Shown piece after piece: positions 6,661 to 15,265 of a DNA stretch of 34,627 nucleotides (position 1 is the stretch's first letter; each line of letters opens with the position of its first letter). Location of the stretch: assembly GCA_016875095.1 (NCBI GenBank), contig VGSG01000044.1, positions 1 to 34,627 of the forward strand. The letters are read 5' to 3'. Origin of the DNA: Deltaproteobacteria bacterium. GTDB taxonomy: Bacteria; Desulfobacterota; Desulfomonilia; Desulfomonilales; Desulfomonilaceae. The notes below the pieces were generated by a model. The model saw nothing but the letters and a program-made list of their open reading frames with translations, did no database searches and was not told the DNA's origin. Made by a program: the position numbers and the translations under genes.

Positions 6661-8667
6661 ATGCCAAAGGGAGAAACGAGTTCAGGTGGCCGGGGCTTTT
6701 GCGACAAAATCTGCACGGTGGATCTGACCGCGCGGAAGATCGAGTACGAGCAGCTTGGCGAAGATTTCTACCGGAAGTTCCTAGGCGGTGTAGGACTTGG
6801 CGCCAAGATTCTGTGGGATCGCATGAAGCCGGGCGCCGATCCTCTGGGACCTGAGAATATCCTGGGCTTTACCACGGGACTGCTCACCGATACAGGGTCG
6901 CTCTTCACAGGACGTTTCACTGTGGTCGGCAAATCCCCCGCTTCCGGAGGCTGGGGTGACGCCAACTGCGGCGGATATTTTTCTCCGTTTCTCAAACGCT
7001 GCGGCATCGACGCGCTCTTTTTCACAGGCGCGTCCGAGCAACCCATCTATTTGCTCATCGACGAGAACAACGCAGAGATCAAAGACGCGTCCGACTTGTG
7101 GGGCAAGGACACGATCGAGACTGAACGCGTCCTGCGCGACCGACACGGTCAGGGGGCCCAAGTGGCTTGTATCGGTCCGGCGGGGGAGCGACTCAGCCGG
7201 ATTGCGGGCATATGCAACGACTATGGCAGAATGGCCGCGCGGAGCGGTCTGGGCGCGGTCATGGGCTCGAAGAAGCTCAAAGCGGTGGTGGCCGTGGGCC
7301 GGCGGAAGGTGGGCGTTGCGAATGCGGCAAACATGAAGGAGCTGACCGCCAAGTATCGCCGTCGAATTAAAGACCCTGCCTTTACCGCCAAGCTGTTCAA
7401 CGACCGGGTCATGGCCCTCTTTGGGTGGCTGGCCGCAAAGGGGCTCTTTAACAAGCAGCTTGCATTTGTGTGGCGCTGGCTGTTGCGTGGGTTCGGAACA
7501 CCCTCTCTCGTGGCCATGTGCGCGCAGAACGGGGACAGCCCGACCAAGAACTGGGGCGGCGCGGCGCATCCCGACTTCCCGTTCGCGAAACACAGCAAGG
7601 TCGGCATGGACCGCATCAGAGCCTATGAGACCCGGAAATACGGATGTTACTCATGCCCAATCCGCTGCGGCGGGCATGTGACGGTGACCGACGGCCCGCA
7701 CAAGATCGAAAAGATGCACAAGCCCGAATATGAAACCATCTGCGCGTTCGCCAACATGACGGTCAATGACGATCTCCACTCCATATTCCATATCAACGAC
7801 CTGGTGAATCGGGGAGGCATCGATTCAATTTCGTGTGGGGCCGTAGTTTCGTTCGCGATTGAGTGCTTCGAGAACGGCGTCCTGACCAAGGCCGACACGG
7901 GCGGATTGGAACTCAAGTGGGGCGACTCTCAGGCGGTCATTGAACTCACCCGCACGATCATCAACCGGGAAGGGATCGGAGACGTGCTCGCGGACGGGGT
8001 TAAGCTCGCTGCCGAAAAGATCGGTAGAGGGGCCGGGCGGTTCGCGGTCCATTGCGGAGGCATCGAAGCGCCCATGCACGATCCCAAGTTCGATCCGGGG
8101 TGGGGTTTCACGTACTACCTTGAGCCTACACCGGGGCGCCACACAATATCATGCAATCAATATCTGGCCATGCAGCCGGTCAAGAAGCAATTCAAGAGCG
8201 CAATCAAGCGAGTTCCTGCAGTTGCCGAGAAGACGAAACACGTCAAACACGCGCGCCAGGTCTCGGTCGGCTCGCACTACAAGATGCTCGTGGATTGCGC
8301 CGGCGTCTGCCTCTTCGGAACTCAGGCGGGCGGAAATATGCCGCTTTGCGAGTGGCTCAACGCGGCGACAGGCTGGAACCTGTCTCACGAAGATTACCTC
8401 GAAATCGGCGAGCGGGTCGGACAGCTCAGACACGCGTTCAACGTGCGGGAAGGTCTCAATCCCATGCGGGATTTTCGGCCTCACGGGAGAATCTTCGGCG
8501 ATCCGCCGCTCGCTTCCGGGCCTTTGAAGAACAGGTCTCTGCCGATCGATGATATGGCCAAAGCGTATTACGCGGTGAATGGCTGGAGGCTCGAAGACGC
8601 GATGCCCGATCCCGAACGGCTGCGCAGGTTGGGGCTCGCGGACGTGGTCGAATCATTAGGCGGGTGA
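6661..8667 (+). CDS. Aldehyde:ferredoxin oxidoreductase family protein (tungsten/Mo-bis-pyranopterin)
   Basis: A 668-residue protein with the full AOR fold: N-terminal domain with GRFTVVGKSP and GGYFSPFLKRCG, central and C-terminal domains ending in the family's AFNVREG segment. The [4Fe-4S] ligands are visible as C-x2-C-x3-C (C329, C332, C336 within YGCYSCPIRC) and a later DCAGVC near residue 550. The family oxidises aldehydes to acids with ferredoxin, or in the case of the class II benzoyl-CoA reductase subunit BamB reduces aromatic CoA esters. The substrate cannot be deduced; the HDPKFDPGWGF segment differs from classical archaeal AOR. No BamC-like or other subunit gene is adjacent, so a stand-alone or homodimeric AOR is favoured. 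ATG 6661 follows AAGGGGG; a TTG two codons earlier is less likely. Confidence 0.9.
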   Translation: MPKGETSSGGRGFCDKICTVDLTARKIEYEQLGEDFYRKFLGGVGLGAKILWDRMKPGADPLGPENILGFTTGLLTDTGSLFTGRFTVVGKSPASGGWGDANCGGYFSPFLKRCGIDALFFTGASEQPIYLLIDENNAEIKDASDLWGKDTIETERVLRDRHGQGAQVACIGPAGERLSRIAGICNDYGRMAARSGLGAVMGSKKLKAVVAVGRRKVGVANAANMKELTAKYRRRIKDPAFTAKLFNDRVMALFGWLAAKGLFNKQLAFVWRWLLRGFGTPSLVAMCAQNGDSPTKNWGGAAHPDFPFAKHSKVGMDRIRAYETRKYGCYSCPIRCGGHVTVTDGPHKIEKMHKPEYETICAFANMTVNDDLHSIFHINDLVNRGGIDSISCGAVVSFAIECFENGVLTKADTGGLELKWGDSQAVIELTRTIINREGIGDVLADGVKLAAEKIGRGAGRFAVHCGGIEAPMHDPKFDPGWGFTYYLEPTPGRHTISCNQYLAMQPVKKQFKSAIKRVPAVAEKTKHVKHARQVSVGSHYKMLVDCAGVCLFGTQAGGNMPLCEWLNAATGWNLSHEDYLEIGERVGQLRHAFNVREGLNPMRDFRPHGRIFGDPPLASGPLKNRSLPIDDMAKAYYAVNGWRLEDAMPDPERLRRLGLADVVESLGG

Positions 8668-8868
8668 TCTCGATTTGAGTAGCCCAACGGGTATTTACGC
8701 GGAACCATGATTACCCAAGTGACGGCGGGGGTGTGTATGTAATAGGGAAGCCTCTGTCCTCGGCCCCAATCATGCCGCTCTTCTGTCGCTGGATGTCACG
8801 TCACGGCGTTGTGAAAGGAATAATTCACTGTATGGCGGTAGGGCGGGCATCGGCCCGTCATCTCCGCA

Positions 8869-8892
8869 CAGGCGGGACGCCCGTCCCACCAT
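8869..8892. repeat. Short palindromic repeat, copy 1
   Basis: CAGGCGGGACGCCCGTCC followed by CACCAT; the core GGGACG pairs with CGTCCC. A second copy with compensating changes lies at 11915-11938. It sits in the 300-bp gap between two convergent genes, which otherwise shows no gene or clear terminator. Confidence 0.65.
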
Positions 8893-8967
8893 GCTCGCAT
8901 CCGAATGTTGCCTGCTTGATGGCGAATTAGTCTGATTGCATCCTTGATTCGTCGCCCGCGACGCCGC

Positions 8968-9609
8968 TCAGTATCCCAAATCTTCGTCGAGTATCACCAC
9001 GGAAATTTTCGTGAACAAGGGATTCCTGTGGAGAATGGTCGTAATACGGCAAATTCGATCCGGCGAATCGCAATCCATACAGACACCGGTTTTTACGCAA
9101 GGTGTCTTGCGCCCCATACCCATCGCGCGCACAGGGGCTGCGACGCGCTCGATCCGATCCAAAGCCGCTGCGATATCAGGAACGATCTTGTTCCGGCCCA
9201 CGACGATGATCACATGCTGAGGCCCAAAGGTCATGGAATTGGTTCGGTTACCCGACGCTTCCTTGTTGACGATTTCTCCGGTCACGGTCACCGCGTTTGC
9301 CGAAGAGAGAAACAGATCGGTGGTCATCTGCGCCTTACGGCACTGGAGTTCCTCGGGGGTTCCGGGCTTGAGCTTCCAGTTGTCGTAGACCGTCTTTCCC
9401 GCAGCATCGAGAAGGTCCACAATCCCGAGCGCACGAACCGTCTTGGTCCCACCCACGCCCACTGTCTTGCATTCAGCGGCCTGAGCCATGATGAAGGACA
9501 CGGCTTCGTCTCTTGTCTCGAAGAACCGAGCGTCGAAGCCGTGCTCTTGCAATGCCTTCACCGCTTCGTCCACCTGTAGCTTGTAATGAGCTTTCACGAA
9601 CTCGTCCAT
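8968..9609 (-). CDS. LUD-domain protein (LutC/YkgG-like)
   Basis: A 213-residue single-domain member of the LUD family (lactate utilisation proteins, formerly DUF162). Typical elements are VGVGGTKTV near residue 50, a SANAVTVTGEIVN segment and GPQHVIIVVGRNK, followed by a C-terminal Cys-containing stretch (PCVKTGVCMDC) seen in YkgG-like members. In LutABC the LUD protein acts with Fe-S proteins in lactate oxidation; stand-alone members of this length are common in anaerobes and have no firm biochemical role. It starts 23 bp after the stop of the dehydrogenase/hydratase gene on the same strand, so the two are probably one operon. Catalysis cannot be predicted from the sequence. Confidence 0.85.
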   Translation of the reverse strand: MDEFVKAHYKLQVDEAVKALQEHGFDARFFETRDEAVSFIMAQAAECKTVGVGGTKTVRALGIVDLLDAAGKTVYDNWKLKPGTPEELQCRKAQMTTDLFLSSANAVTVTGEIVNKEASGNRTNSMTFGPQHVIIVVGRNKIVPDIAAALDRIERVAAPVRAMGMGRKTPCVKTGVCMDCDSPDRICRITTILHRNPLFTKISVVILDEDLGY

Positions 9610-9632
9610 GACTTCCTCTTGGACGCTGTGTC

Positions 9633-11657
9633 CTACCTGTGAATGAATTCGGCCTTGGCTTTAGCGCCTTTCTCGACAAAGGTCTTCAAGCCTATACGAT
9701 TGTCTTCGGTCGTCCAGCACTGGCCGAACCATTTTGCCTCGTTCTTGAGGCCGTCCTCCAGCGTCATCTTTGCGCCTTCCAAAATGGCCGCGACTGCGAA
9801 TTTGTCGAGCGCTTTTGAATGATGGCCGATGTCCACATCCGGCAGCGTCGCGGGAACCTCCGGCAGCGGCCCCAGCGGCATCTCCTTTACCTTGGCCGTG
9901 CCGTTCGCAATGTCCCGAGCGAGCTGGACAGCCCTTTCCAGAACGTCGCCGTCCGTGAGTTCGTCCACCAAGCCGTATTCGAGGGCTTTTCCAGAAGAAA
10001 TGGGATTGGCTGTTCGGATCATCTCCGAGGCCTTTTCAAACCCGATGAGCCGCGGCAATCGCTGAGTGCCGCCCATCCCGGGAATCAGTCCCAGGTTCAC
10101 TTCGGGCTGACCCGTGAAGAAAGCCACGCCCTTGGGCGCGACCCTGGCCGTGCAGCACATGGCGATCTCGATTCCGCCGCCCAGCGCGAGTCCGTTCATC
10201 GCTGCGACCAGTGGCTTGCCCAACATCTGAAGATCCATGGAAATAAGCTGTCCTTTGCGGGCAAACTGCTCTCCTTCCGCTGGAGTGGTGAATCCGGCCA
10301 TTTCCTTCACATCCGCGCCCGCCACAAACGCGGTCTTGCCAAAGCCCGTGATGACCGCAGCCCTCACCTCAGGGTCGCTCTTTATTTGGGCGATATACCT
10401 CGTGAGTTCCGCAAAGACCTTGCTGTTGAGCGCGTTGAGCGCGCGTGGCCGCCGAATGGTAATGACCCCGACATCTCCCTTCTTCTCGTACAGCACGTCC
10501 AGGATTTCCCAGGGCTTGCCGGACGCCGCCTGCTCTTTGAGCTTCTTTGAGACCGGCATACCAGGATACTTGGATGCAAAGGCTTCCACGAGCTGCAGGG
10601 ACTTGTCCACACCGAGCTTGTTCATGTACGTAAATGGCGGCTTCATATCCAGCGCGGTCGCGATGATCATATCGAAATCGCTGGTGGTGATGATTCCCGC
10701 ATCGAGAATATCGCAGACGATCGCGAAGTAAGCTCCGACCAGTTCATCGGTAATGGCCTTTTCCTTGTCCGGCGGCACGTCGACGGTCTCGCCTCGCGCG
10801 GGTGTTTCCCAATTGGCATTGGTTTCAACCATCTTCCGGAGCCGTTCCGGTACTCTGAACCACGGGTTCAGGCGCTCGTGCATTTCCGAAAGCCCGTGCG
10901 CGGTGATCGGGTTACCACCGGTGAGGTTGTGCGCGGTAAAGGGTCCGACTCGCAGACCGAGACACTTGGACGCAACGGTGTCAATCTGCTTGGCGTCGCC
11001 CAAGCCCGCGTCCAGGCATTGCACGCACGCGAGGAGCAAGCCTTCGAATACCGGATCCACCGCGTACCCGTACCGGGAACCCACTTTAACCGGGGACTTG
11101 CCAATGAATTCATAGAACCGGAGCGCAAACTCGGTTACCGCAGCGTCGGTATCCTTGCCGGGGATGACCTCCAGCGCAGGATTGCGTTCAGCCGGGAAGA
11201 AATAATGGGCGCAGAGCGATCGACCTTTGACCTTCAACTCTTCGAAGATCCGTTCGGGCTCCAAATGCGAGGAGTTACTTGCCAGAATCGCGTCAGGAGC
11301 TGTCAGTTCTTCCACCTGCTTGAAAATCCGGCGCTTCAAGCCAAGATCTTCCGTCGCCGCTTCAACCACCAGATCGGCCCCGTTAAGCTCACCGTAGTCG
11401 GTCGTGAAGGTCACGTGGCTCTTCATGGCTTCGGCCTGCGGAGCTTTGAACGCGCCTGTCTCCACGCCCTTATCCACTTTCTTGAAAAGCTTGGTTTTCC
11501 CTTTCTCCAGGGCTTCCGGAGCAACATCGACCACGATAACCCGAGCGTCAAAGGGGCTCAGCGCCTTGGAAAAGTGCAAGGCTATATCGGGTCCGATCTG
11601 GCCGGATCCGATCACTCCCACTTTGCTAATGGCACGTCCACGGAAGCTAAACGCCAT
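9633..11657 (-). CDS. 3-hydroxyacyl-CoA dehydrogenase / enoyl-CoA hydratase fusion
   Basis: A 674-residue bifunctional protein for two successive steps of beta-oxidation: hydration of an enoyl-CoA and NAD-dependent oxidation of the 3-hydroxyacyl-CoA. The dehydrogenase half comes first, with the NAD motif GSGQIG at residues 17-22 and AHYFFPAERNPALEVI carrying the expected His and Glu; the crotonase half begins near residue 395 with AGADVKEM (oxyanion region), ALGGGIEIAMCC and GQPEVNLGLIPGMGG, whose two Glu are the hydratase acids. This order is the reverse of FadB and matches fusions in archaea and anaerobic deltaproteobacteria. ATG 11657 is preceded by AAGGAGG; an upstream in-frame start is rejected. 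The LUD gene follows 23 bp downstream. Substrate (fatty, dicarboxylic or aromatic-derived acyl-CoA) is unknown. Confidence 0.92.
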   Translation of the reverse strand: MAFSFRGRAISKVGVIGSGQIGPDIALHFSKALSPFDARVIVVDVAPEALEKGKTKLFKKVDKGVETGAFKAPQAEAMKSHVTFTTDYGELNGADLVVEAATEDLGLKRRIFKQVEELTAPDAILASNSSHLEPERIFEELKVKGRSLCAHYFFPAERNPALEVIPGKDTDAAVTEFALRFYEFIGKSPVKVGSRYGYAVDPVFEGLLLACVQCLDAGLGDAKQIDTVASKCLGLRVGPFTAHNLTGGNPITAHGLSEMHERLNPWFRVPERLRKMVETNANWETPARGETVDVPPDKEKAITDELVGAYFAIVCDILDAGIITTSDFDMIIATALDMKPPFTYMNKLGVDKSLQLVEAFASKYPGMPVSKKLKEQAASGKPWEILDVLYEKKGDVGVITIRRPRALNALNSKVFAELTRYIAQIKSDPEVRAAVITGFGKTAFVAGADVKEMAGFTTPAEGEQFARKGQLISMDLQMLGKPLVAAMNGLALGGGIEIAMCCTARVAPKGVAFFTGQPEVNLGLIPGMGGTQRLPRLIGFEKASEMIRTANPISSGKALEYGLVDELTDGDVLERAVQLARDIANGTAKVKEMPLGPLPEVPATLPDVDIGHHSKALDKFAVAAILEGAKMTLEDGLKNEAKWFGQCWTTEDNRIGLKTFVEKGAKAKAEFIHR

Positions 11658-11914
11658 TTTCCATCCTCCTTGGAAATTATCTTTAATGAAGAGGAAACAA
11701 AGGAACAGCACGGGAAATTATCAACCAGCCCGGAACAATTGTAAAGCAAAACAGACCGCGTGTTCCCGCCTGATTCCGAAGAGGGTAAGTCGGGTTGAGG
11801 CTCGCGAAACGCGACATGACGCTCGATCCGGGGGACGAAGCAATCTCACACACGGCGCCGCGGGAGGCTGCGGCGGCGAGGCGCCGGGCGGAACGCGCGG
11901 TTGCCCGTCGTTGA

Positions 11915-11938
11915 CAGACGGGACACCTGTCCCACCAT
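11915..11938. repeat. Short palindromic repeat, copy 2
   Basis: CAGACGGGACACCTGTCC followed by CACCAT, differing from the copy at 8869-8892 at three positions. It lies in the 436-bp gap between the divergent dehydrogenase/hydratase and nitroreductase genes; nothing else recognisable is in this gap except a possible promoter near 12040. Confidence 0.6.
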
Positions 11939-12035
11939 TCACTCCTCGCAATGACATGGTTGGGTCGATTGCCTGCGGCGCAAGCGAATTGGCGCAGGCG
12001 CGGCACAGATGTTCTTCTTCCGAGCGCCGGAATCG

Positions 12036-12044
12036 TGGTATGAT
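12036..12044 (+). promoter_or_regulatory. Possible extended -10 promoter for the nitroreductase gene
   Basis: TGGTATGAT is an extended -10 (TGn-TATGAT) about 50 bases before the ATG; no good -35 is present at the usual spacing. Confidence 0.3.
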
Positions 12045-12093
12045 TTTTGTTTCTTCTGAATAAGTATACACGGCAGCGTTGAGGAGGCTAAGT

Positions 12094-12756
12094 ATGGAAC
12101 TGAACGAGGCTGTTCGCGGCCGACGCAGCATCAGGGCGTTCCTTCCCGACTCGGTCCCGCGCGAACTGATCATCAAAATAGTAGACGTGGCCCGCTGGGT
12201 CCCTTCGTGGGGAAATACCCAGCCCTGGGAAATTGTAGTGGCTGACGGCGGAAAAGCCAAGCAGTTAACGGAGGAATTCGTGGCGGAGGTCCAGAAGGGC
12301 AATCCACCCAGACCTGACATCACCATGCCTCTTGACTACCCTGAGGCGCACAAGAAACGGTACATGGACCTGGGCAGGTCTCTTTTCAGCCTCATGGGTG
12401 TTGAACGAGGCGACAACGCTGCGCGCATGAAGCACTACCTGAGCATGTATCAGTTCTTCGGCGCGCCCGCATGTATGTATTTCACCATAGATGGAGGGCT
12501 CAACGAACCGTACGCATGTCTGGATATCGGATCCATAGGGACCACGATCTGTCACGCGGCGTGGCAGGAAGGTCTGGGAACCGTTTACTTGGCTTGCTCC
12601 ATGCACTACCCGGATATCATCAAGCAAGCGCTCAGCATCCCTGAGAACAAGAAAGTGGTTATCGGCATCGCAATAGGGTATCCGCATCCTGATGCGCCTG
12701 CGAGCCTCTTCAGGAGCGCGCGGGAACCGGTGGAGGCGATACTTCGGTTTGCGTGA
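12094..12756 (+). CDS. Nitroreductase-family flavoprotein
   Basis: A 220-residue FMN-dependent oxidoreductase of the nitroreductase superfamily. The N-terminal RGRRSIRAF and ARWVPSWGNTQPWE motifs form the FMN phosphate and isoalloxazine sites, and the C-terminal GIAIGYPHPDAP is also typical. Members reduce nitro compounds, quinones or flavins with NAD(P)H; the physiological substrate is unknown. ATG 12094 follows a strong GAGGAGG (12081-12087). The gene stands alone between a divergent and a convergent neighbour. Confidence 0.88.
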   Translation: MELNEAVRGRRSIRAFLPDSVPRELIIKIVDVARWVPSWGNTQPWEIVVADGGKAKQLTEEFVAEVQKGNPPRPDITMPLDYPEAHKKRYMDLGRSLFSLMGVERGDNAARMKHYLSMYQFFGAPACMYFTIDGGLNEPYACLDIGSIGTTICHAAWQEGLGTVYLACSMHYPDIIKQALSIPENKKVVIGIAIGYPHPDAPASLFRSAREPVEAILRFA

Positions 12757-12829
12757 ACGCCAGCCCGGGGCCAAATAGGGCAACGCAGCGTAGACGCTAA
12801 AATATGGCTCGCTCTTGGCACTGGCTGTT

Positions 12830-12897
12830 CCCCCTCACCCTCCCCTCTCCCGCCAGGGGAGCGGGTTTTCAGACCCCCCTCCCTTGATGGGAGGGGG
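12830..12897. repeat. C-rich intergenic repeat with hairpin
   Basis: A pyrimidine-rich stretch (CCCCTCACCCTCCCCTCTCC) followed by a perfect 9-bp hairpin, CCCCCTCCC (12875-12883) with GGGAGGGGG (12889-12897). It lies between two convergent genes and could end transcription, although no T-run follows; it resembles widespread intergenic repeats. Confidence 0.5.
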
Positions 12898-12911
12898 ATA
12901 CGCGCTTGTTA

Positions 12912-14354
12912 TCACGGAAGGCTTTTCTTATTTGAACGCCTACGGGCGAACGGTCGGATTCCCCAATTGCTTTCGGGCCGCGTCCATTCCCACACGATCA
13001 GAACCCAGACCGGGACATATTCGAACCACACGATCAGGTGGTCGAACGTCTCGGCCTGTCCGTGGGCGAGGAAATAAAAGCGGAGATAGTACAGGGGTAG
13101 CAGCGCATTGAGAACGAGCAACGATAACCGCGGAGAGATCGTCATAAAAGGGATGACCCAAAGGTAGTACCACGGGAATTGGGCGGGACTCAGAAGAAAA
13201 AGCGCAGCCACGATGAGCAGGCAACTGTCCCACTGCAAGGCCTCGTCAGTATCCTGCTCGCGCAGAACCCACCCAATCCAGCCTGCGAGCACACAGACCA
13301 CCACGACACGAGCCGCGATGTGCGCATGGCTGCTCGGAACTGAGCCGAACTCAAGCAGCTTCCTTATCATCCACAGGATCAGCATGTACAGAGCGTCATT
13401 CATTTCCCAATCGCGGCCGTAAGCCACGAATCCCGAAGCCATGTCCAGCCCCGCGGCGCACACGGGCGCGAAGAACGCTATTGTCGCGCCGGCCAAGAGC
13501 CCCACCGAGGCAAGCAATCTGGAAGGTTGCCGCAAGAGAGGTCGAAACAGAACAGGCGCCAGGACGAGCGGCCAGACCTTTGCGCCCACCGCCAAAGCGA
13601 GCATTCCGGACGCGCGGAGGGGCATGCCGCGGAAGCTTAGCATAAGAGCCCCAAGGACCAGCGGCAGCGCGATCACATCCATGTGCGCGGAATTGTAGAT
13701 TTCCTTGATCAGCAGCGGGTTCCACCAGTAGATCAGCGCCCACGTTGGGGATCGCCCGAGGCCGCGGAGAATGAGCCACAGCAGCGCCACGGTTGCAAGG
13801 TCGAAGAGCAGCAGGAGGGCCTTCAGGGCTAGGACAGACCACGGACCGACGAAATATGCGGCCGCGAACACAACTTGAGCCACCGGCGGATAAATAGTCT
13901 TCAGATGCGGGTGATTGATTCGGTTGATGGAGTCCTGCCCTTCTTTGGCGATTTGCTGAAGAGGTCCGGGAAGCTGCTCTGCCCGGGACTCGAACTGGTC
14001 AGGCTCATAGCGATACGGGCTGAATCCGTTGGCCACAACCGCGCCGTCGAGCAGGTACCGGTAAAAGTCGTCTTCGAGTATAGGTGTAGAGCCGATCATC
14101 AACCCTCGGAGAGCAAGGCCCACGAGGAGCGCCCACGCCACCAAACCCCGCCTCGAAGCGCCGCGAATGGCATAGACCGAGACTAGAAAGAAAGCCCCGG
14201 CTGCCAACTCCAGCGCCACCAGCCACGGAACCGGTTTATCCATCAGGGGCCGATCATAATCAAATTGCGAGGATAGGCACGCAAGGGCTACATGGAGACC
14301 GATCAGCGCGATCCCGGTCAACACGATTATGTGGATACGAGGCCGGGCTTTCAT
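12912..14354 (-). CDS. GT87-like polyprenol-phosphate-dependent mannosyl/glycosyltransferase
   Basis: A 480-residue integral membrane protein with about ten to twelve hydrophobic segments. Between the early segments lies EDDFYRYLLDGAVVANG followed by SPY, the acidic catalytic loop typical of GT-C fold enzymes of the GT87/DUF2029 and related mannosyltransferase groups, and later YWWNPLLIKE and HMDVIALPLVL, also typical. Such enzymes move a sugar from a polyprenyl-phosphate donor to a lipid or glycan on the outer face of the membrane. The acceptor is unknown. ATG 14354 (MKARPRIH) was chosen because the first membrane segment starts right after it; the open frame reaches 14555 but would overlap the divergent sigma-factor promoter region. 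Confidence 0.8.
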   Translation of the reverse strand: MKARPRIHIIVLTGIALIGLHVALACLSSQFDYDRPLMDKPVPWLVALELAAGAFFLVSVYAIRGASRRGLVAWALLVGLALRGLMIGSTPILEDDFYRYLLDGAVVANGFSPYRYEPDQFESRAEQLPGPLQQIAKEGQDSINRINHPHLKTIYPPVAQVVFAAAYFVGPWSVLALKALLLLFDLATVALLWLILRGLGRSPTWALIYWWNPLLIKEIYNSAHMDVIALPLVLGALMLSFRGMPLRASGMLALAVGAKVWPLVLAPVLFRPLLRQPSRLLASVGLLAGATIAFFAPVCAAGLDMASGFVAYGRDWEMNDALYMLILWMIRKLLEFGSVPSSHAHIAARVVVVCVLAGWIGWVLREQDTDEALQWDSCLLIVAALFLLSPAQFPWYYLWVIPFMTISPRLSLLVLNALLPLYYLRFYFLAHGQAETFDHLIVWFEYVPVWVLIVWEWTRPESNWGIRPFARRRSNKKSLP

Positions 14355-14379
14355 CGTTCGTGAGCCTTCAAGTCTGCGA

Positions 14380-14407
14380 GGAACAGAGTTTTGCCAGGAA
14401 AGTCTAC
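14380..14407 (+). promoter_or_regulatory. Possible ECF-sigma autoregulatory promoter
   Basis: GGAACAG (14380-14386), 16 bases, then TCTAC (14403-14407), close to the GGAACTT-N16-TCTGA form of RpoE-type promoters, about 140 bases before the sigma gene it would control. Confidence 0.4.
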
Positions 14408-14545
14408 AGTTCTTTTCCGGCGGAACGCCATACTCTCTTGTCAAGCCTTTCGGTCTACGCCGAAAACTCGGTTCATGCCCCCCATGTGATTTTTGCGTTT
14501 CGATGGTGTACAGAGATATTGTTGTTGAGGAGGTAATCCGGCTGC

Positions 14546-15133
14546 ATGAGTTCACGTATGGGGCTCACGGATGAAGAGCTGGTCGGGCGAGCAAGAGAGG
14601 GCTCCGACGAGGCGTTTACGGAACTGGTGGAGCGCTACACTTCGCTCGTGTATCGGGTTGCGATCGGCATCACCGCTTCCGCTCCCGAAGCCGAAGAGGT
14701 CGTCCAAGAGACCTTCTTGAGAGTCTTCCGGAGTCTGGATCAATACCAGCCTACACGGGCAAGCTTCAAGACTTGGGTCCTGGCCATCGCTCGTAACCAG
14801 AGCATCAACGTGTACAGCTATCTCAAGAGGCGGGCGACCAGAGCATTCAGCGAAGTCTTCGGACACGAAACCGATTCAATGGAAGAGAATGTCGCTGCGG
14901 CCGAGAATTCGCACGACGCGGAATACTTGATGGCGAACAAGCAGGAGATGGCGAGGGTCCAGGCGGCGCTCAACGAGCTTCCGGAACGGCAACGCACCGC
15001 GCTTATGCTCAAAACGCAGGAGGAGCTGAGCTATGCGGAAATCGGCGTAATTATGGGAGCTTCAGCGTCTTCGGTGGAATCCCTGATCTTTCGGGCCAGG
15101 AAGAGGCTGCTGGAGATCATGGAAAGTGAATAA
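14546..15133 (+). CDS. RpoE-type ECF sigma factor
   Basis: A 195-residue ECF sigma factor. Region 2 (about residues 20-95) has EAEEVVQETFLRVFRSL and FKTWVLAIARNQ, which bind the -10 element; region 4 (about 130-190) has LNELPERQRTALMLK and an HTH with SYAEIGVIMGASASSVESLIFRARK, which binds the -35 element. ATG 14546 has GGAGG 12 bases upstream; an internal ATG at 14558 is possible. The gene for a zinc-binding anti-sigma factor follows after 132 bp, then two Spy/ZraP-like periplasmic genes, so the regulon probably responds to envelope or metal stress. An ECF-like promoter at 14380 would allow autoregulation. Confidence 0.92.
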   Translation: MSSRMGLTDEELVGRAREGSDEAFTELVERYTSLVYRVAIGITASAPEAEEVVQETFLRVFRSLDQYQPTRASFKTWVLAIARNQSINVYSYLKRRATRAFSEVFGHETDSMEENVAAAENSHDAEYLMANKQEMARVQAALNELPERQRTALMLKTQEELSYAEIGVIMGASASSVESLIFRARKRLLEIMESE

Positions 15134-15265
15134 GAGTCGGCGCGGAAGCTGTAAGACCGGACAAGGACGTGCGGGAGGATTTGTGAGGTCGGACACGCAG
15201 GTTTCTTGATTACGGCGCGCGGGATTCTCGCTTCCGCGAGGTATGCATATGTGGAGGAAGAGGTC

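Noticed and set aside
6661-8667. BamB subunit of class II benzoyl-CoA reductase
   Set aside because: The AOR family is certain, but no BamC or BamD-I genes are adjacent and the Hdr cluster is over 10 kb away in a different arrangement; the specific name is not supported.
8944-9579. A 211-residue plus-strand frame opposite the LUD gene
   Set aside because: It is the antisense shadow of a clearly recognised LUD-domain gene.
12875-12897. Rho-independent terminator
   Set aside because: The stem is perfect but no T-run follows on either strand; listed as a repeat hairpin instead.
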